Assembly (NCBI GenBank): GCA_025054955.1
Contig: JANWZE010000118.1
Span: 1 to 32,328, forward strand
From: Blastocatellia bacterium
GTDB lineage: Bacteria > Acidobacteriota > Blastocatellia > HR10 > J050
Length of the DNA stretch: 32,328 nucleotides
Direction of reading: 5' to 3'
The notes beneath the pieces are model-generated. The model searched no databases and was not told the DNA's origin. It saw only the letters and a program-made list of their open reading frames with translations. Shown here piece by piece: positions 1 to 8,229 of the stretch. Position 1 is the first letter of the stretch, and every line of letters starts with the position of its first letter. Both the position numbers and the translations under genes were made by a program.

Positions 1-85
1 CGTTCGTGGCGTGCGCTGGGCATAAGGGTGATTCCTCGGAAAACGTCCAAGCTCAGCGTGCGCCGGAGGCGCAAACAGCAGGTCG

Positions 86-104
86 CCAGACGTGCAACGT
101 CTGG
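86..104. repeat. Perfect 8-bp palindrome with 3-nt loop
   Basis: CCAGACGT, loop GCA, ACGTCTGG. It sits in the gene-free left end. It could be a hairpin or a dyad-symmetric protein site; there is no T-tract, so it is not an obvious terminator. Confidence 0.5.
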
Positions 105-472
105 AACAGCCGATCGAACCAGAGTGGCGCGTTGGAGACGCACCAAGAGCCGGGTGTTCGCGGCGAGTGTTTCATTTGCATCAACGACCCGATGGGAGCA
201 CTGCTGGCGCCTCTCCAAGGCGCGAGGGATTAGGGGATGACGGCTCCCAGACGTTTCACGTCATGCTACCCTCTGGCAGCGTCTACCGACGCCGCGTCCC
301 ACGATCGCTCCTTCGAAAATAACCACTTTCATACTTCGTAGTGTGCGCGGAGCTCACGGACGATTCCTGTGAAAGTACTCCACGAGACACTCGAAGCTCA
401 CGAAAGAATTGTCTTTCCATCCTTCATGGTGAAGGTGTAGTAATGGGCCATTGGTCGTTATTCCAACTCGGA

Positions 473-577
473 GCGTAAACGCGCCACAGCATGGCCGCCT
501 GAAGCTGGCGCAAGCAAATTCCTACGCTCGTGAACTCAGCGGAATCGCGTAAACGCGCCGCAGCGCAGCCGCCTGAA
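473..577. repeat. 31-bp direct repeat pair, 74 bp apart
   Basis: The copies at 473-503 and 547-577 both begin GCGTAAACGCGCC and end GCCGCCTGAA, and match at 27 of 31 positions by eye. They contain no recognisable coding sequence. There are only two units and the unit spacing is not CRISPR-like. Confidence 0.7.
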
Positions 578-763
578 TGTAGCTCAGTGTTTCAACGCCG
601 AGAACATTCCATCGGCCCCTCTCCCCACGTCGCCTCAGACGGTGTGGTCTGGCCTGGCATTTCAAAATCGTCGCTGGGGGACGAGCCAGGCGAGGCATGG
701 GAATCGGTTCCGGGCTTCGAAAAGCCAATGGGATTAAGTGAAGCCAAGAGGCTCACGACCGCC

Positions 764-828
764 TTTGGAGTGCTGCGACCTGTCGCAGCTTTGGCCGGAA
801 AGCGGTGACACGTCACTGCACTCCAAAA
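764..828. repeat. 65-bp imperfect hairpin element, copy 1
   Basis: The element starts TTTGGAGTGC and ends GCACTCCAAAA, so the ends form a perfect outer stem. The inner arms (around 775-792 and 801-818) pair imperfectly over about 18 positions around a short loop. The same 65-nt sequence occurs at 30734-30798 with 6 mismatches (59/65). Identical length, conserved stem and two copies about 30 kb apart identify a dispersed REP- or MITE-like element. No transposase is nearby. Confidence 0.8.
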
Positions 829-1168
829 ACCGTGCTCACTCTACGCCCTTGGCTCTGAAAAGCGCCGGCTAAACTCAATAGTCCCTGATGCGGCCGGCTC
901 CACATTGGCGATTTGTGTGACACTGGCGCTGGGTTGTCGGGGCGTCTCTTGGCGTATGCTCCCGTTGACACCACCGCGCGCAGCGGTATTTGAATTGAGT
1001 CTTTCAAGCCAGAGACCAACGTTTTACACGTCAGGCACATTGCCTGAGCGACAAGTGAACTGATCCTGAATGTGGATCGCGGATGGAGAAAATGCGCACT
1101 GAGAAGCAGCCACCGGCAACTTCACGTAGCGCTCTCAGAGGCAATGATAGTAGCGGCCGGGGCTGCTC

Positions 1169-2728
1169 TCAGTACTTTTCTGCAACCGACTTGGCCTGCA
1201 AAAACAGCAACAGATAATCGCGTCCGCCGGCTTTGGAGTCTGTCCCTGACATGTTGAAGCCGCCAAATGGGTGCACGTCCACGAGCGCGCCGGTGCACTT
1301 GCGGTTCAAATAGAGATTGCCGACGTGAAATTCCTGCCGCGCGCGTTCAAGGTGCTTTCGCTCACGTGAGTAGAGCGAGCCGGTCAAGCCGAACTTCGTG
1401 TTGTTGGCAATGGCCAAGGCCTGATCAAAATCGGCGGCCCGCAAGCACGCCAGCACAGGCCCAAAAATTTCTTCCTGAGCGATCCGGGCCATCGGGTCTA
1501 CATCGCCGAAGATGGTTGGCGCGATGAAGTAGCCATTGCCGAGTTCTTGCAATGCATGGCCGCCGGTGAGGGTCTTGCCTTCCTTCTTGCCGATGTCAAT
1601 ATAGTCGAGAATGGATTGATACGCCGATCGGCTGGCCACCGGTCCCATATACGTCTCTTGGTTCTTAGCCGGGCCGACGATCAACTTTTGCGCGCGCTCG
1701 ACGAGGCGTTCGATGACCTGGTCATAGACATCCTGAACCATGACAGCACGCGAGCAGGCCGAGCATTTCTGCCCTGCGAATCCGTAAGCAGAGGCCACAA
1801 TGCCTTCAGCCGCGGCATCCAGGTCAGCCGAGCTATCAACAACGATGGTATCTTTTCCGCCCATCTCGGCCACGACGCGCTTGATCCAAATTTGTCCGGG
1901 TGATGTTCTGGCAGCCAGCTCGTTGATCCGCAAGCCGACTTCCATTGAGCCGGTGAACGCGATGAACCGCGTCTTGGGATGGAGCACCAGCGAATCGCCG
2001 ACGACACTGCCGCTGCCGGGTAGGAAATTGATAACGCCGGGCGGCAACGAGACTTCTTCCATCAACTCGACGAACTTCGCGGCAATGATCGGCGTGTCGC
2101 TCGATGGTTTCAGCACGACGGTGTTGCCGGCAACAATCGCGGCTGTGGTCATGCCGACGAGAATCGCCAATGGGAAATTCCACGGCGGGATCACCACGCC
2201 AACGCCAAGCGGGATGTAGAACCATTCATTATGCTCGTCCTTGAGCGGCGACGGTGTAGCCGGTTTTGGCTCGGCATAGCGCAGGGCTTCGCGCCCGTAG
2301 AACTCCATGAAGTCAATGGCCTCGGCCACATCGGCATCGGCTTCGGCCCAAGGTTTACCAATTTCATGAACCATCCACGCGGCAAATTCCAATTTGCGCC
2401 GGCGCATGACGGCGGCAGCGTTGAACAAATAACGCGCGCGGTGCTCGGCTGGCATGCGGCTCCATGAGGCAAAGGCTTTCCAAGCCTCGTCCATCGCTTT
2501 GTCCACCAATTCAGCATTGGCGCGATGAACGGAGCCGACTACTTCATCATAGTTCGAGGGATTGAGCGAATGCAGCAGGTCGCCGGTTTCGTATCGCTTG
2601 CCGCCGATGATCAGTGGATACTGGCGACCAAATTGGCGTTCGACAGATGCTAACGCCTGCCGCATGGCCGCAGCATTGGCTTCATTGGTGAAATCCAGAT
2701 AGGGTTCATTCTTGAATGGCGGAACCAT
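1169..2728 (-). CDS. pruA: L-glutamate gamma-semialdehyde (1-pyrroline-5-carboxylate) dehydrogenase
   Basis: 519 aa, full length for the RocA/PruA-type aldehyde dehydrogenases that oxidise glutamate semialdehyde to glutamate with NAD+, the second step of proline (and arginine/ornithine) catabolism in the cytoplasm. Visible landmarks are the PWNFP cofactor motif at about 182-186, a cofactor-binding Lys near 207, the general-base Glu288 in EMGGK, the nucleophile Cys322 in FAGQKCSA, and EEIFGPVL near the C-terminus. The C-terminal GGFNMSGTDSKAGG stretch is typical of the P5CDH subgroup. ATG is preceded by a strong GAGGAG ribosome site. No proline dehydrogenase gene is in the window, and the protein is not a PutA fusion. 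A 213-bp gap separates it from the upstream egtD-like gene, so it may have its own promoter. Confidence 0.93.
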   Translation of the reverse strand: MVPPFKNEPYLDFTNEANAAAMRQALASVERQFGRQYPLIIGGKRYETGDLLHSLNPSNYDEVVGSVHRANAELVDKAMDEAWKAFASWSRMPAEHRARYLFNAAAVMRRRKLEFAAWMVHEIGKPWAEADADVAEAIDFMEFYGREALRYAEPKPATPSPLKDEHNEWFYIPLGVGVVIPPWNFPLAILVGMTTAAIVAGNTVVLKPSSDTPIIAAKFVELMEEVSLPPGVINFLPGSGSVVGDSLVLHPKTRFIAFTGSMEVGLRINELAARTSPGQIWIKRVVAEMGGKDTIVVDSSADLDAAAEGIVASAYGFAGQKCSACSRAVMVQDVYDQVIERLVERAQKLIVGPAKNQETYMGPVASRSAYQSILDYIDIGKKEGKTLTGGHALQELGNGYFIAPTIFGDVDPMARIAQEEIFGPVLACLRAADFDQALAIANNTKFGLTGSLYSRERKHLERARQEFHVGNLYLNRKCTGALVDVHPFGGFNMSGTDSKAGGRDYLLLFLQAKSVAEKY

Positions 2729-2774
2729 AGTTCACTCCTCCTCAAGGTAACGGTACTTCAACCGATGAGCGGAA

Positions 2775-2803
2775 TGTGTACCACATCAGCCGGGCAAACT
2801 CAA
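2775..2803 (-). promoter_or_regulatory. Possible sigma70-type promoter for pruA
   Basis: On the minus strand TTGAGT (2798-2803) and TACACA (2775-2780) are separated by 17 nt, about 45 nt upstream of the pruA start codon. The match is only fair. Confidence 0.3.
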
Positions 2804-2941
2804 TGCAGCCGGAGCGCGCACGATGGGTCTCCCACTGCGCGTTTGCGATTCGATGAGCCGTAAGTTGACCAGCCGCTGAGCACGCCATTGCAGGAGACGC
2901 TGAAGACCTCGCATCGGCGATTCCAGTATCAGCCGGCTGGA

Positions 2942-3946
2942 TCAGGCGGCGTTCGCTGGAGCGGCCGGCGCGAACATGTTCTCGCTGAATTGTTGCTGCG
3001 TATCCAGCCACTGTCCTTCCAGTCGCAGTCCGGCAGCCTCGGCCAACCTCTCGATCTCAGCAAACGAATACTTGTAGGAATTTTCTGTGTGGATCGCTTC
3101 GCCGGCGCTGAAACACACGGTTAATCCCAGGCGGTCAATCAGCACCGTCTGCTCACGCACGCTCTCAAGGTACATTTGCACACATCCGGCCTGTTCGTCA
3201 TAGGTCGCGCGATGACGAAACCCCTGCAAATCAAAATGGCCGCCCAATTCGCGGTTGATCCGCGCTAGCAGATTTAAGTTGAACTGCGCCGTCACGCCTT
3301 GTGCATCGTCATAGGCAGCCTCCAGCACGGCGCGACTCTTGCGCAGATCAATGCCGACCAGCAGCCGATCCGATGGCATCATCCACCGGCGGATTTGCCG
3401 AAGAAACTCACTGGCGGCGGCTCGCTCGAAGTTGCCCACGTTCGATCCCAGCCATAGAATCAATCTTGGTCCTTCAATGACCGATGACAACTGCTGCAAT
3501 CCATCCTGATATTCGGCGGCGATTGCCACGATCTGCAATGTGTCGTAATCACGCAGCAACGCGCGTGAGCTTTGTTCGAGCGCCGCGCGTGAAATGTCTA
3601 CGGGCACGTAGCGCAATCTGCCCTGTCGTTGTAACAATGCTTCGATCAGAACGCGTGTTTTACTGGCGCTGCCGCTGCCCAGTTCGACCAGCGTCAAATT
3701 CGGTGGGCAGGTCGCTAGAATCTCCGTTGTCCGCGTCAGCAAAATCTCCTGCTCAGCACGTGTCAGGTAGTACTCCGGCAATCGGCAAATCGCCTCAAAC
3801 AGGTGTGATCCGTCTGCATCGTAGAAATAGCGGCAGTCAAGCCGCTTTGGACTCGCCGACAGCCCGGCTGACACATCGCGAGCGAACGCCGCTAGCTGAT
3901 CGCTCAGCTCGCCGCCCATCAGTAGGAAGCGTTCATGTGTTGTCAT
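2942..3946 (-). CDS. egtD: L-histidine N(alpha)-methyltransferase (EgtD family)
   Basis: 334 aa from the ATG at 3946 (GAGG lies just upstream; a TTG further upstream would add 8 residues). EgtD uses SAM to trimethylate histidine to hercynine, the first step of ergothioneine synthesis. The family signature YFYDADGSHLFEAI followed by LPEYYLTRAE lies at about 40-65, the SAM loop ELGSGSASKT at 88-97, LWLGSNVGNF in the middle (the Asn contacts histidine in the family), and HTENSYKYS near the C-terminus matches the conserved substrate-binding E-x-S stretch. No EgtB/sulfoxide synthase is in the window. The upstream gene is L-2-hydroxyglutarate oxidase, 123 bp away. The 5' end is partly duplicated just upstream (see repeat 3928-4028). 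Substrate assignment rests on family resemblance, since EgtD relatives that modify other small molecules exist. Confidence 0.85.
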   Translation of the reverse strand: MTTHERFLLMGGELSDQLAAFARDVSAGLSASPKRLDCRYFYDADGSHLFEAICRLPEYYLTRAEQEILLTRTTEILATCPPNLTLVELGSGSASKTRVLIEALLQRQGRLRYVPVDISRAALEQSSRALLRDYDTLQIVAIAAEYQDGLQQLSSVIEGPRLILWLGSNVGNFERAAASEFLRQIRRWMMPSDRLLVGIDLRKSRAVLEAAYDDAQGVTAQFNLNLLARINRELGGHFDLQGFRHRATYDEQAGCVQMYLESVREQTVLIDRLGLTVCFSAGEAIHTENSYKYSFAEIERLAEAAGLRLEGQWLDTQQQFSENMFAPAAPANAA

Positions 3947-4028
3947 CGTATGTAGGCCCTCGATCCTCAACTATAGAATGCAGCACAGGAGTCAGCAGAA
4001 AGCGTTCATGAGTTGTCACCGTATGTAG
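3928..4028 (-). repeat. Duplicated 5' end of egtD
   Basis: 3928-3955 covers the egtD start and its first codons. The sequence recurs at 4001-4028 with 26 of 28 positions identical, 73 bp upstream. In the outer copy the start is GTG rather than ATG; it would encode VTTHERFLLT and then run out of frame to a stop overlapping the real start region. It looks like a small tandem duplication that has partly decayed, placed in the gap between lhgO and egtD. Confidence 0.75.
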
Positions 4029-4069
4029 AGCGCCTCCTGTTCAGGTCAATGGCTTGGCAGAGTCGGTCA

Positions 4070-5317
4070 TTAGCCATAGCCTGTGCGAGCCTCACCACCG
4101 CGCCAGGTGGGCAGAGCAAATCGTTTGATCGCCATCGTGGCAATGGTCTGGCCAATGCTGAGCGACGCCGTCGCCGCCGGTGATGGCGCGTTCACGACGT
4201 GGATCATGTGTTCAGCTTCAATGATGCGGAAATCATCAATCAACTGGCCAGTCGGATCAACGGCTTGCGCTCGCACGCCGGCTCCTGCCGGTTGAATGTC
4301 GTCAGGCTGCAACGTTGGGACCAATCGCTGCAACGCTCTCACGAACGCGCGTCGGCTCAACGAGCGATAATACTCGCCAAGCCCTACACTGCCGTACCGC
4401 CGCGCCATTCGCCAAAATCCACCGTATGAGATCATGCTCAGCGTGTCTCTGAGCGAAAAGCTGGTTCGTTGATACCCTTCTCGCTTGAACGCTAAGACCG
4501 CATTTGGCCCCACCTCCACACGCCCGTCAATCGTTCGTGTGAAATGTACACCGAGAAACGGCAGCCGCGGATCAGGCACTGGATAGATCAGATTCTTCAC
4601 CAGACGGCGTCGTTCTGGAATCAGCTCATAATACTCACCGCGGAACGGAATGATCCGCAAGCGTGGATGCATGCCGCACATTCGCGCCACGCGATCCGAT
4701 TGTAAGCCAGCGCAACCGATCAAGTAACGGCACTGCACGTCTCCAGTGGTGGTGTTCAGTATCAACGCTTCGGTTCGCCGCTGGACACTCACGACGCGGG
4801 CTTGCGTGCGAATCTCTGCGCCGGCTTCCTGCGCCCGCCTGGCCATTGCTTCTGCCACATCTGCGTAGTTGACAATCCCCGTCTGAGGGACAAACAGTCC
4901 GGCGATGCCTGAGACATGCGGCTCGTATTCAGCAAGCTGCTCGGCTGTCAACTGTCGGATGCCTTGCAGCCCGTTAGCCGCGCCGCGTCGGGCCAATTCG
5001 TCCAACACGGCGCGCTCGGTCTCATTCACTGCGACAACCAACTTACCGCATTGTTCGTGGGCAATGCCATGCTCCCGACAGAAGCGATACATCGCTTCGC
5101 GGCCTTCCGTGCAGTGGCGTGCCTTGAGCGAGCCGGGCTTGTAATATAAACCGGAATGAATCACGCCGCTGTTGTGTCCGCTCTGGTGAGCTGCCAGTCG
5201 CGCCTCAGCCTCCAGCACAATCAGCGACAATCGCGCGCGCGCCGTCAGCGCCATCGCCGTGGCCAAGCCAACGATCCCGCCGCCAATGACGGCCACGTCA
5301 TATCGTTTCAACTCCAT
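4070..5317 (-). CDS. lhgO: L-2-hydroxyglutarate oxidase, FAD-dependent
   Basis: 415 aa, normal length for LhgO, a DAO-fold flavoenzyme that oxidises L-2-hydroxyglutarate to 2-oxoglutarate and passes electrons to the respiratory chain. The N-terminus has the dinucleotide-binding VAVIGGGIVGLATA (Gly12, 14, 17) with an acidic residue ending the next strand (VLEAE). HQSGHNSGVIHSGLYY is the family's FAD-contact signature. The C-terminus has VDPTGQLIDDF and HVVNAPSPAATASLSIG, typical of LhgO. It begins 8 bp after the beta-lactamase-like gene, so the two are likely co-transcribed. The ribosome site (TAGTAGGC) is weak, which fits translational coupling. It could also act in metabolite repair of side products of 2-oxoglutarate-using dehydrogenases. 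Confidence 0.92.
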   Translation of the reverse strand: MELKRYDVAVIGGGIVGLATAMALTARARLSLIVLEAEARLAAHQSGHNSGVIHSGLYYKPGSLKARHCTEGREAMYRFCREHGIAHEQCGKLVVAVNETERAVLDELARRGAANGLQGIRQLTAEQLAEYEPHVSGIAGLFVPQTGIVNYADVAEAMARRAQEAGAEIRTQARVVSVQRRTEALILNTTTGDVQCRYLIGCAGLQSDRVARMCGMHPRLRIIPFRGEYYELIPERRRLVKNLIYPVPDPRLPFLGVHFTRTIDGRVEVGPNAVLAFKREGYQRTSFSLRDTLSMISYGGFWRMARRYGSVGLGEYYRSLSRRAFVRALQRLVPTLQPDDIQPAGAGVRAQAVDPTGQLIDDFRIIEAEHMIHVVNAPSPAATASLSIGQTIATMAIKRFALPTWRGGEARTGYG

Positions 5318-5325
5318 GATGCCTA

Positions 5326-6195
5326 CTACTGGGTGGCCTGATAGACTAGCTCCGTAATCTTGGCCATGAGCGCGGCGCTGACATCCTCTTTCTCGATGCC
5401 GCGCACTAGAATGACTAAGACGAACGGCCGCTTGGCGTACACAATGGCGGCGTCGTGATGGATGCGCGTGATCGAGCCTGTTTTGTGAGCCACGGGCGTG
5501 CCGGGCGGCAAACCGGCTGGGATCGCTTCGTTGAACTTTTGTCGCTTGAGAATCTCCACCATGCGGCGACTCGATTTGCGATCAACGGCTTGACCCTTGG
5601 CCAGGCTCTCCATCAAGCGCAGCAAGCCGCGCGCGGTCGTCGTGTTGTTGAGTCCCTTTTCAAAGGCTTTACTGTCCTCCACACCGCGCAAGATGTTCAA
5701 GCCCTCGGCGCCCAATGCAGCCACCGTGCGACGGATGTTGTCCACGCCCAATTTTTCGATCAGCAAATTGGTAGCAAGATTGCTGCTGACCGTAATCATG
5801 CGGTCGCATAATTGCTCCAGCGTCATCGCCTGACCAATCAAGCGATACGTTTCCTCATCCGAATCGCTCTTCATGTCGAGGTGATAGACGCTGCCATCCA
5901 CGATGCTGTGGAATTGGTTTTTGACCGTCAACGGATCGTCTAATCGCAGCTTGCCGGCTCTAACCTGATTGAACAACTCGACCATCACAGCCACCTTCAT
6001 GGTGCTGGCCGCGTGAAAGACTTTATCCGGCTCAATCATCAGTTCATCCTTGCCATCCAGCGTGCGAGCTGCGACGGCCACTTCAGCGCCACTCGTGCCG
6101 ATCAGTTGCTCAATTTGAGCGCGCGCGTCAGCCAAACGTGATGCAGTCTGCGTCGCCGTGGCCAGACACACGAGCAATGGAATGATCCTGATCAT
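5326..6195 (-). CDS. Class A beta-lactamase-like serine hydrolase, secreted
   Basis: 289 aa with a hydrophobic N-terminal export signal (about residues 3-18). Active-site motifs are present: S64-T-M-K67 (SxxK), S137-S-N139 (position of the SDN loop), Glu173 in RGVED (likely the deacylation Glu, although the classical ExxLN spacing is not clear), and K238-T-G240. The family acylates on the Ser and acts in the periplasm on beta-lactams or related substrates. A strong GAGGAGG site directly follows and overlaps the stop of the upstream reductase gene, so it is probably translationally coupled. Its place inside a lipid/metabolic gene string, not next to an AmpR-type regulator, makes a true resistance role uncertain. 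A non-hydrolytic or peptidase-like relative is possible. Confidence 0.85.
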   Translation of the reverse strand: MIRIIPLLVCLATATQTASRLADARAQIEQLIGTSGAEVAVAARTLDGKDELMIEPDKVFHAASTMKVAVMVELFNQVRAGKLRLDDPLTVKNQFHSIVDGSVYHLDMKSDSDEETYRLIGQAMTLEQLCDRMITVSSNLATNLLIEKLGVDNIRRTVAALGAEGLNILRGVEDSKAFEKGLNNTTTARGLLRLMESLAKGQAVDRKSSRRMVEILKRQKFNEAIPAGLPPGTPVAHKTGSITRIHHDAAIVYAKRPFVLVILVRGIEKEDVSAALMAKITELVYQATQ

Positions 6196-6205
6196 CGTGA
6201 CCTCC

Positions 6206-8188
6206 TCACCAATGAATGCCCCGTGTCAGTTGGACAAAGGCGATCTGCTCAGGCGTTAATTCGATTTCGCCATCGGTTCGCCCTTGCGCCGCCGCTGATT
6301 CAGGGAACATACGGAACGCGGTGTTGAGAATGATATGTCCGACTTTCGGCGCAATCGCGTTGACCACTTGCGCAAAGATGCCCAGCCGGGTCGTGATCCG
6401 CACCGGCTTGTAGATGATCGCTTGAGCGACCATGTCAGCAGCTTCTTCAGGAGAAATGGCCGGCAGTCGGTCATAGAGCTTGGTCGGCGCAATCATCGGC
6501 GTTCTGACCAGTGGCATGTGAATCGTGGTAAAGCTGATGCCATTGTCGGCAAATTCGGACGCAGCGCAACGGGAAAAGGCATCCAGCGCGGCTTTCGAGG
6601 CGACGTAGGCAGAAAAGCGCGGCGGATTGGCCAGCACGCCAAGCGTCGAAATGTTGATGATATGCCCGCGATGCTGACGAACCATGCTGGGTAAAAAACC
6701 GAGAATCAGTCGGAGCGAGCCGAAATAATTGAGCTGCATCGTGCGCTGAAAGTCGTGAAAGCGATCATACGAAGCGGCAATGGCGCGACGAATCGAGCGC
6801 CCAGCGTTGTTAATCAGAATGTCCACGCTGCCGTGCTCCTGCAGCACACGATTGATCATCACATCGCAGGCGGCCAGGTCGGTCAGGTCACATGGATAGA
6901 CGAACGCCGTGCCTCCGCGGGCTTCAATCAGTTGTTTCGTCTCGAGCAGTTTATCTTCGCTGCGCGCCACCAGAATGACGCGGGCGCCCGCTTCGCCTAA
7001 TTTCAGCGCCGTGGCGCGGCCAATGCCCGAAGACGCGCCGGTGACCACGACGACGCGATCGCGCACCTGACCACTCAGGCTGCGGTCAATGAACAGGTCA
7101 GGGTCAAGATGTCGTTCCCAGTAATCCCACAGCCGATGGGCATAACTCTCCAGCGGCGGCGCGACGAGCCCTGTGCCGCGCAGCGCGCGGTCAGCTTCGC
7201 GGCTATCGAATCGCGTCGGGTAGTTCAGATAGCGAAGTATCTGGCGCGGAATGCCCAAGTCTGAAAGCACCTGCTGCGTGATCCGGCGCACCGGCGCCAG
7301 CGACCCCAACCCATCAATCACCGCCGACGGAATGAAACTGAACATGCGCGCATTCACCCGCAACGTCATCTGCGGCGCATGGGCAGCCCGCGCAAACACG
7401 TTCAGGACTTCGCCAACGCGCAGCGGATGATGATCCACCAGATGAAAACATTTGCCATCTTCGCCGCGCTTGTGCGCAATGTGATCAATCGCGCCAGCGA
7501 CGAAATCCACCGGCACGATGTTGATTCGGCCGCCTTCAATGCCAATCATCGGCATCCACGCTGGCAGCAACGCGCGCAGCTTTTGAATCAGCTTGAAGAA
7601 GTAGTACGGCCCATCAATTTTATCCATCTCGCCGGTTTGCGAGTGGCCGACGACCATGCCGGGCCGATAAATTCGCCAAGGCCGCTTCAAAGTTTGCCGC
7701 ACCAGCTTCTCGCTCTCGTGTTTGGTGCGGAAATAGGGATGATCTAGGCCCTCGGCTTCTTCAAACATGTCTTCGCGGAACACGCCTTCATAGAGTCCGG
7801 CCACAGCAATCGAGCTGATATGATGGAAGCACCCCACCTGGAGGGCTTCGGCCAGTTCAATGGCGTGGCGTGTGCCCTCAACGTTGGCAACACGTTGACG
7901 CTCGGCGTCAGCAGCGAAATCATACACAGCAGCCAGATGAAACATGTGTTTGATCTTGCCGCGCAGCTTGTTGATTTGGGCTTGCGAAAGGCCAAGGTGG
8001 GGTTTCTCCAAATCGCCGATGATGGCCACAACGCGGCGACGATCAACACCCCAGCGCCGACGCAATCCATCCAACTTATCAAGCGACTGCTGCCGCACCA
8101 GTGCGTAGACCGTGCCGTTGCGCTCCAGTAACCGTTGCACCAGATGCCGCCCGATGAACCCCGTTGCGCCGGTAATGAAATAGCTCAT
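6206..8188 (-). CDS. Fused two-domain fatty acyl-CoA reductase (tandem SDR)
   Basis: 660 aa from the ATG at 8188, which has AGGAGG 8 nt upstream. An ATG 36 nt further upstream abuts its own AGGAGG and is unlikely. Residues 1-360 form an extended SDR of the male-sterility/NAD_binding_4 type (GATGFIG at 7-13, Y152xxxK156). Residues about 375-620 form a classical SDR (TGASSGIG 383-390, NNAG 460-463, S514, Y528xxxK532). This order and length match the bacterial fused acyl-CoA reductases such as mycobacterial AcrA1 and Marinobacter FAR. In those the C-terminal Acr1-like half makes the aldehyde and the N-terminal half reduces it to fatty alcohol, using NADPH. Both nucleotide sites and both catalytic Tyr/Lys pairs are intact. 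It sits between the TMTC-like gene and the beta-lactamase-like gene in one transcription unit. Confidence 0.85.
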   Translation of the reverse strand: MSYFITGATGFIGRHLVQRLLERNGTVYALVRQQSLDKLDGLRRRWGVDRRRVVAIIGDLEKPHLGLSQAQINKLRGKIKHMFHLAAVYDFAADAERQRVANVEGTRHAIELAEALQVGCFHHISSIAVAGLYEGVFREDMFEEAEGLDHPYFRTKHESEKLVRQTLKRPWRIYRPGMVVGHSQTGEMDKIDGPYYFFKLIQKLRALLPAWMPMIGIEGGRINIVPVDFVAGAIDHIAHKRGEDGKCFHLVDHHPLRVGEVLNVFARAAHAPQMTLRVNARMFSFIPSAVIDGLGSLAPVRRITQQVLSDLGIPRQILRYLNYPTRFDSREADRALRGTGLVAPPLESYAHRLWDYWERHLDPDLFIDRSLSGQVRDRVVVVTGASSGIGRATALKLGEAGARVILVARSEDKLLETKQLIEARGGTAFVYPCDLTDLAACDVMINRVLQEHGSVDILINNAGRSIRRAIAASYDRFHDFQRTMQLNYFGSLRLILGFLPSMVRQHRGHIINISTLGVLANPPRFSAYVASKAALDAFSRCAASEFADNGISFTTIHMPLVRTPMIAPTKLYDRLPAISPEEAADMVAQAIIYKPVRITTRLGIFAQVVNAIAPKVGHIILNTAFRMFPESAAAQGRTDGEIELTPEQIAFVQLTRGIHW

Positions 8189-8229
8189 GCACGAATCCTC
8201 CTGTGATCTGGAAAGCTTGGTCATCCTCC

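Larger units (their letters stand above)
1..1168. other. Gene-free, repeat-rich region
   Basis: No open reading frame here looks like a protein family I recognise; the short ORFs on both strands overlap each other and the repeats. The stretch contains a perfect palindrome with 8-bp arms (86-93 and 97-104), a small inverted repeat around 210-228 (GCGCCT/AGGCGC), a pair of 31-bp direct repeats (473-503 and 547-577), and a 65-bp hairpin element (764-828) that recurs near the right end of the window. A 6-bp stem (TCAGGC/GCCTGA) lies near 1030-1046. It most resembles an intergenic repeat island downstream of the minus-strand gene at 1169. Whether a decayed gene underlies it cannot be told by eye. 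Confidence 0.55.

Noticed and set aside
473-577. Possible CRISPR array from evenly spaced repeats
   Set aside because: Only two copies are present and neither Cas genes nor further units follow.
530-808. 92-codon ORF in the left repeat island
   Set aside because: Its 3' part lies in the 65-bp hairpin element and a 31-bp repeat, so it is probably non-coding repeat sequence.
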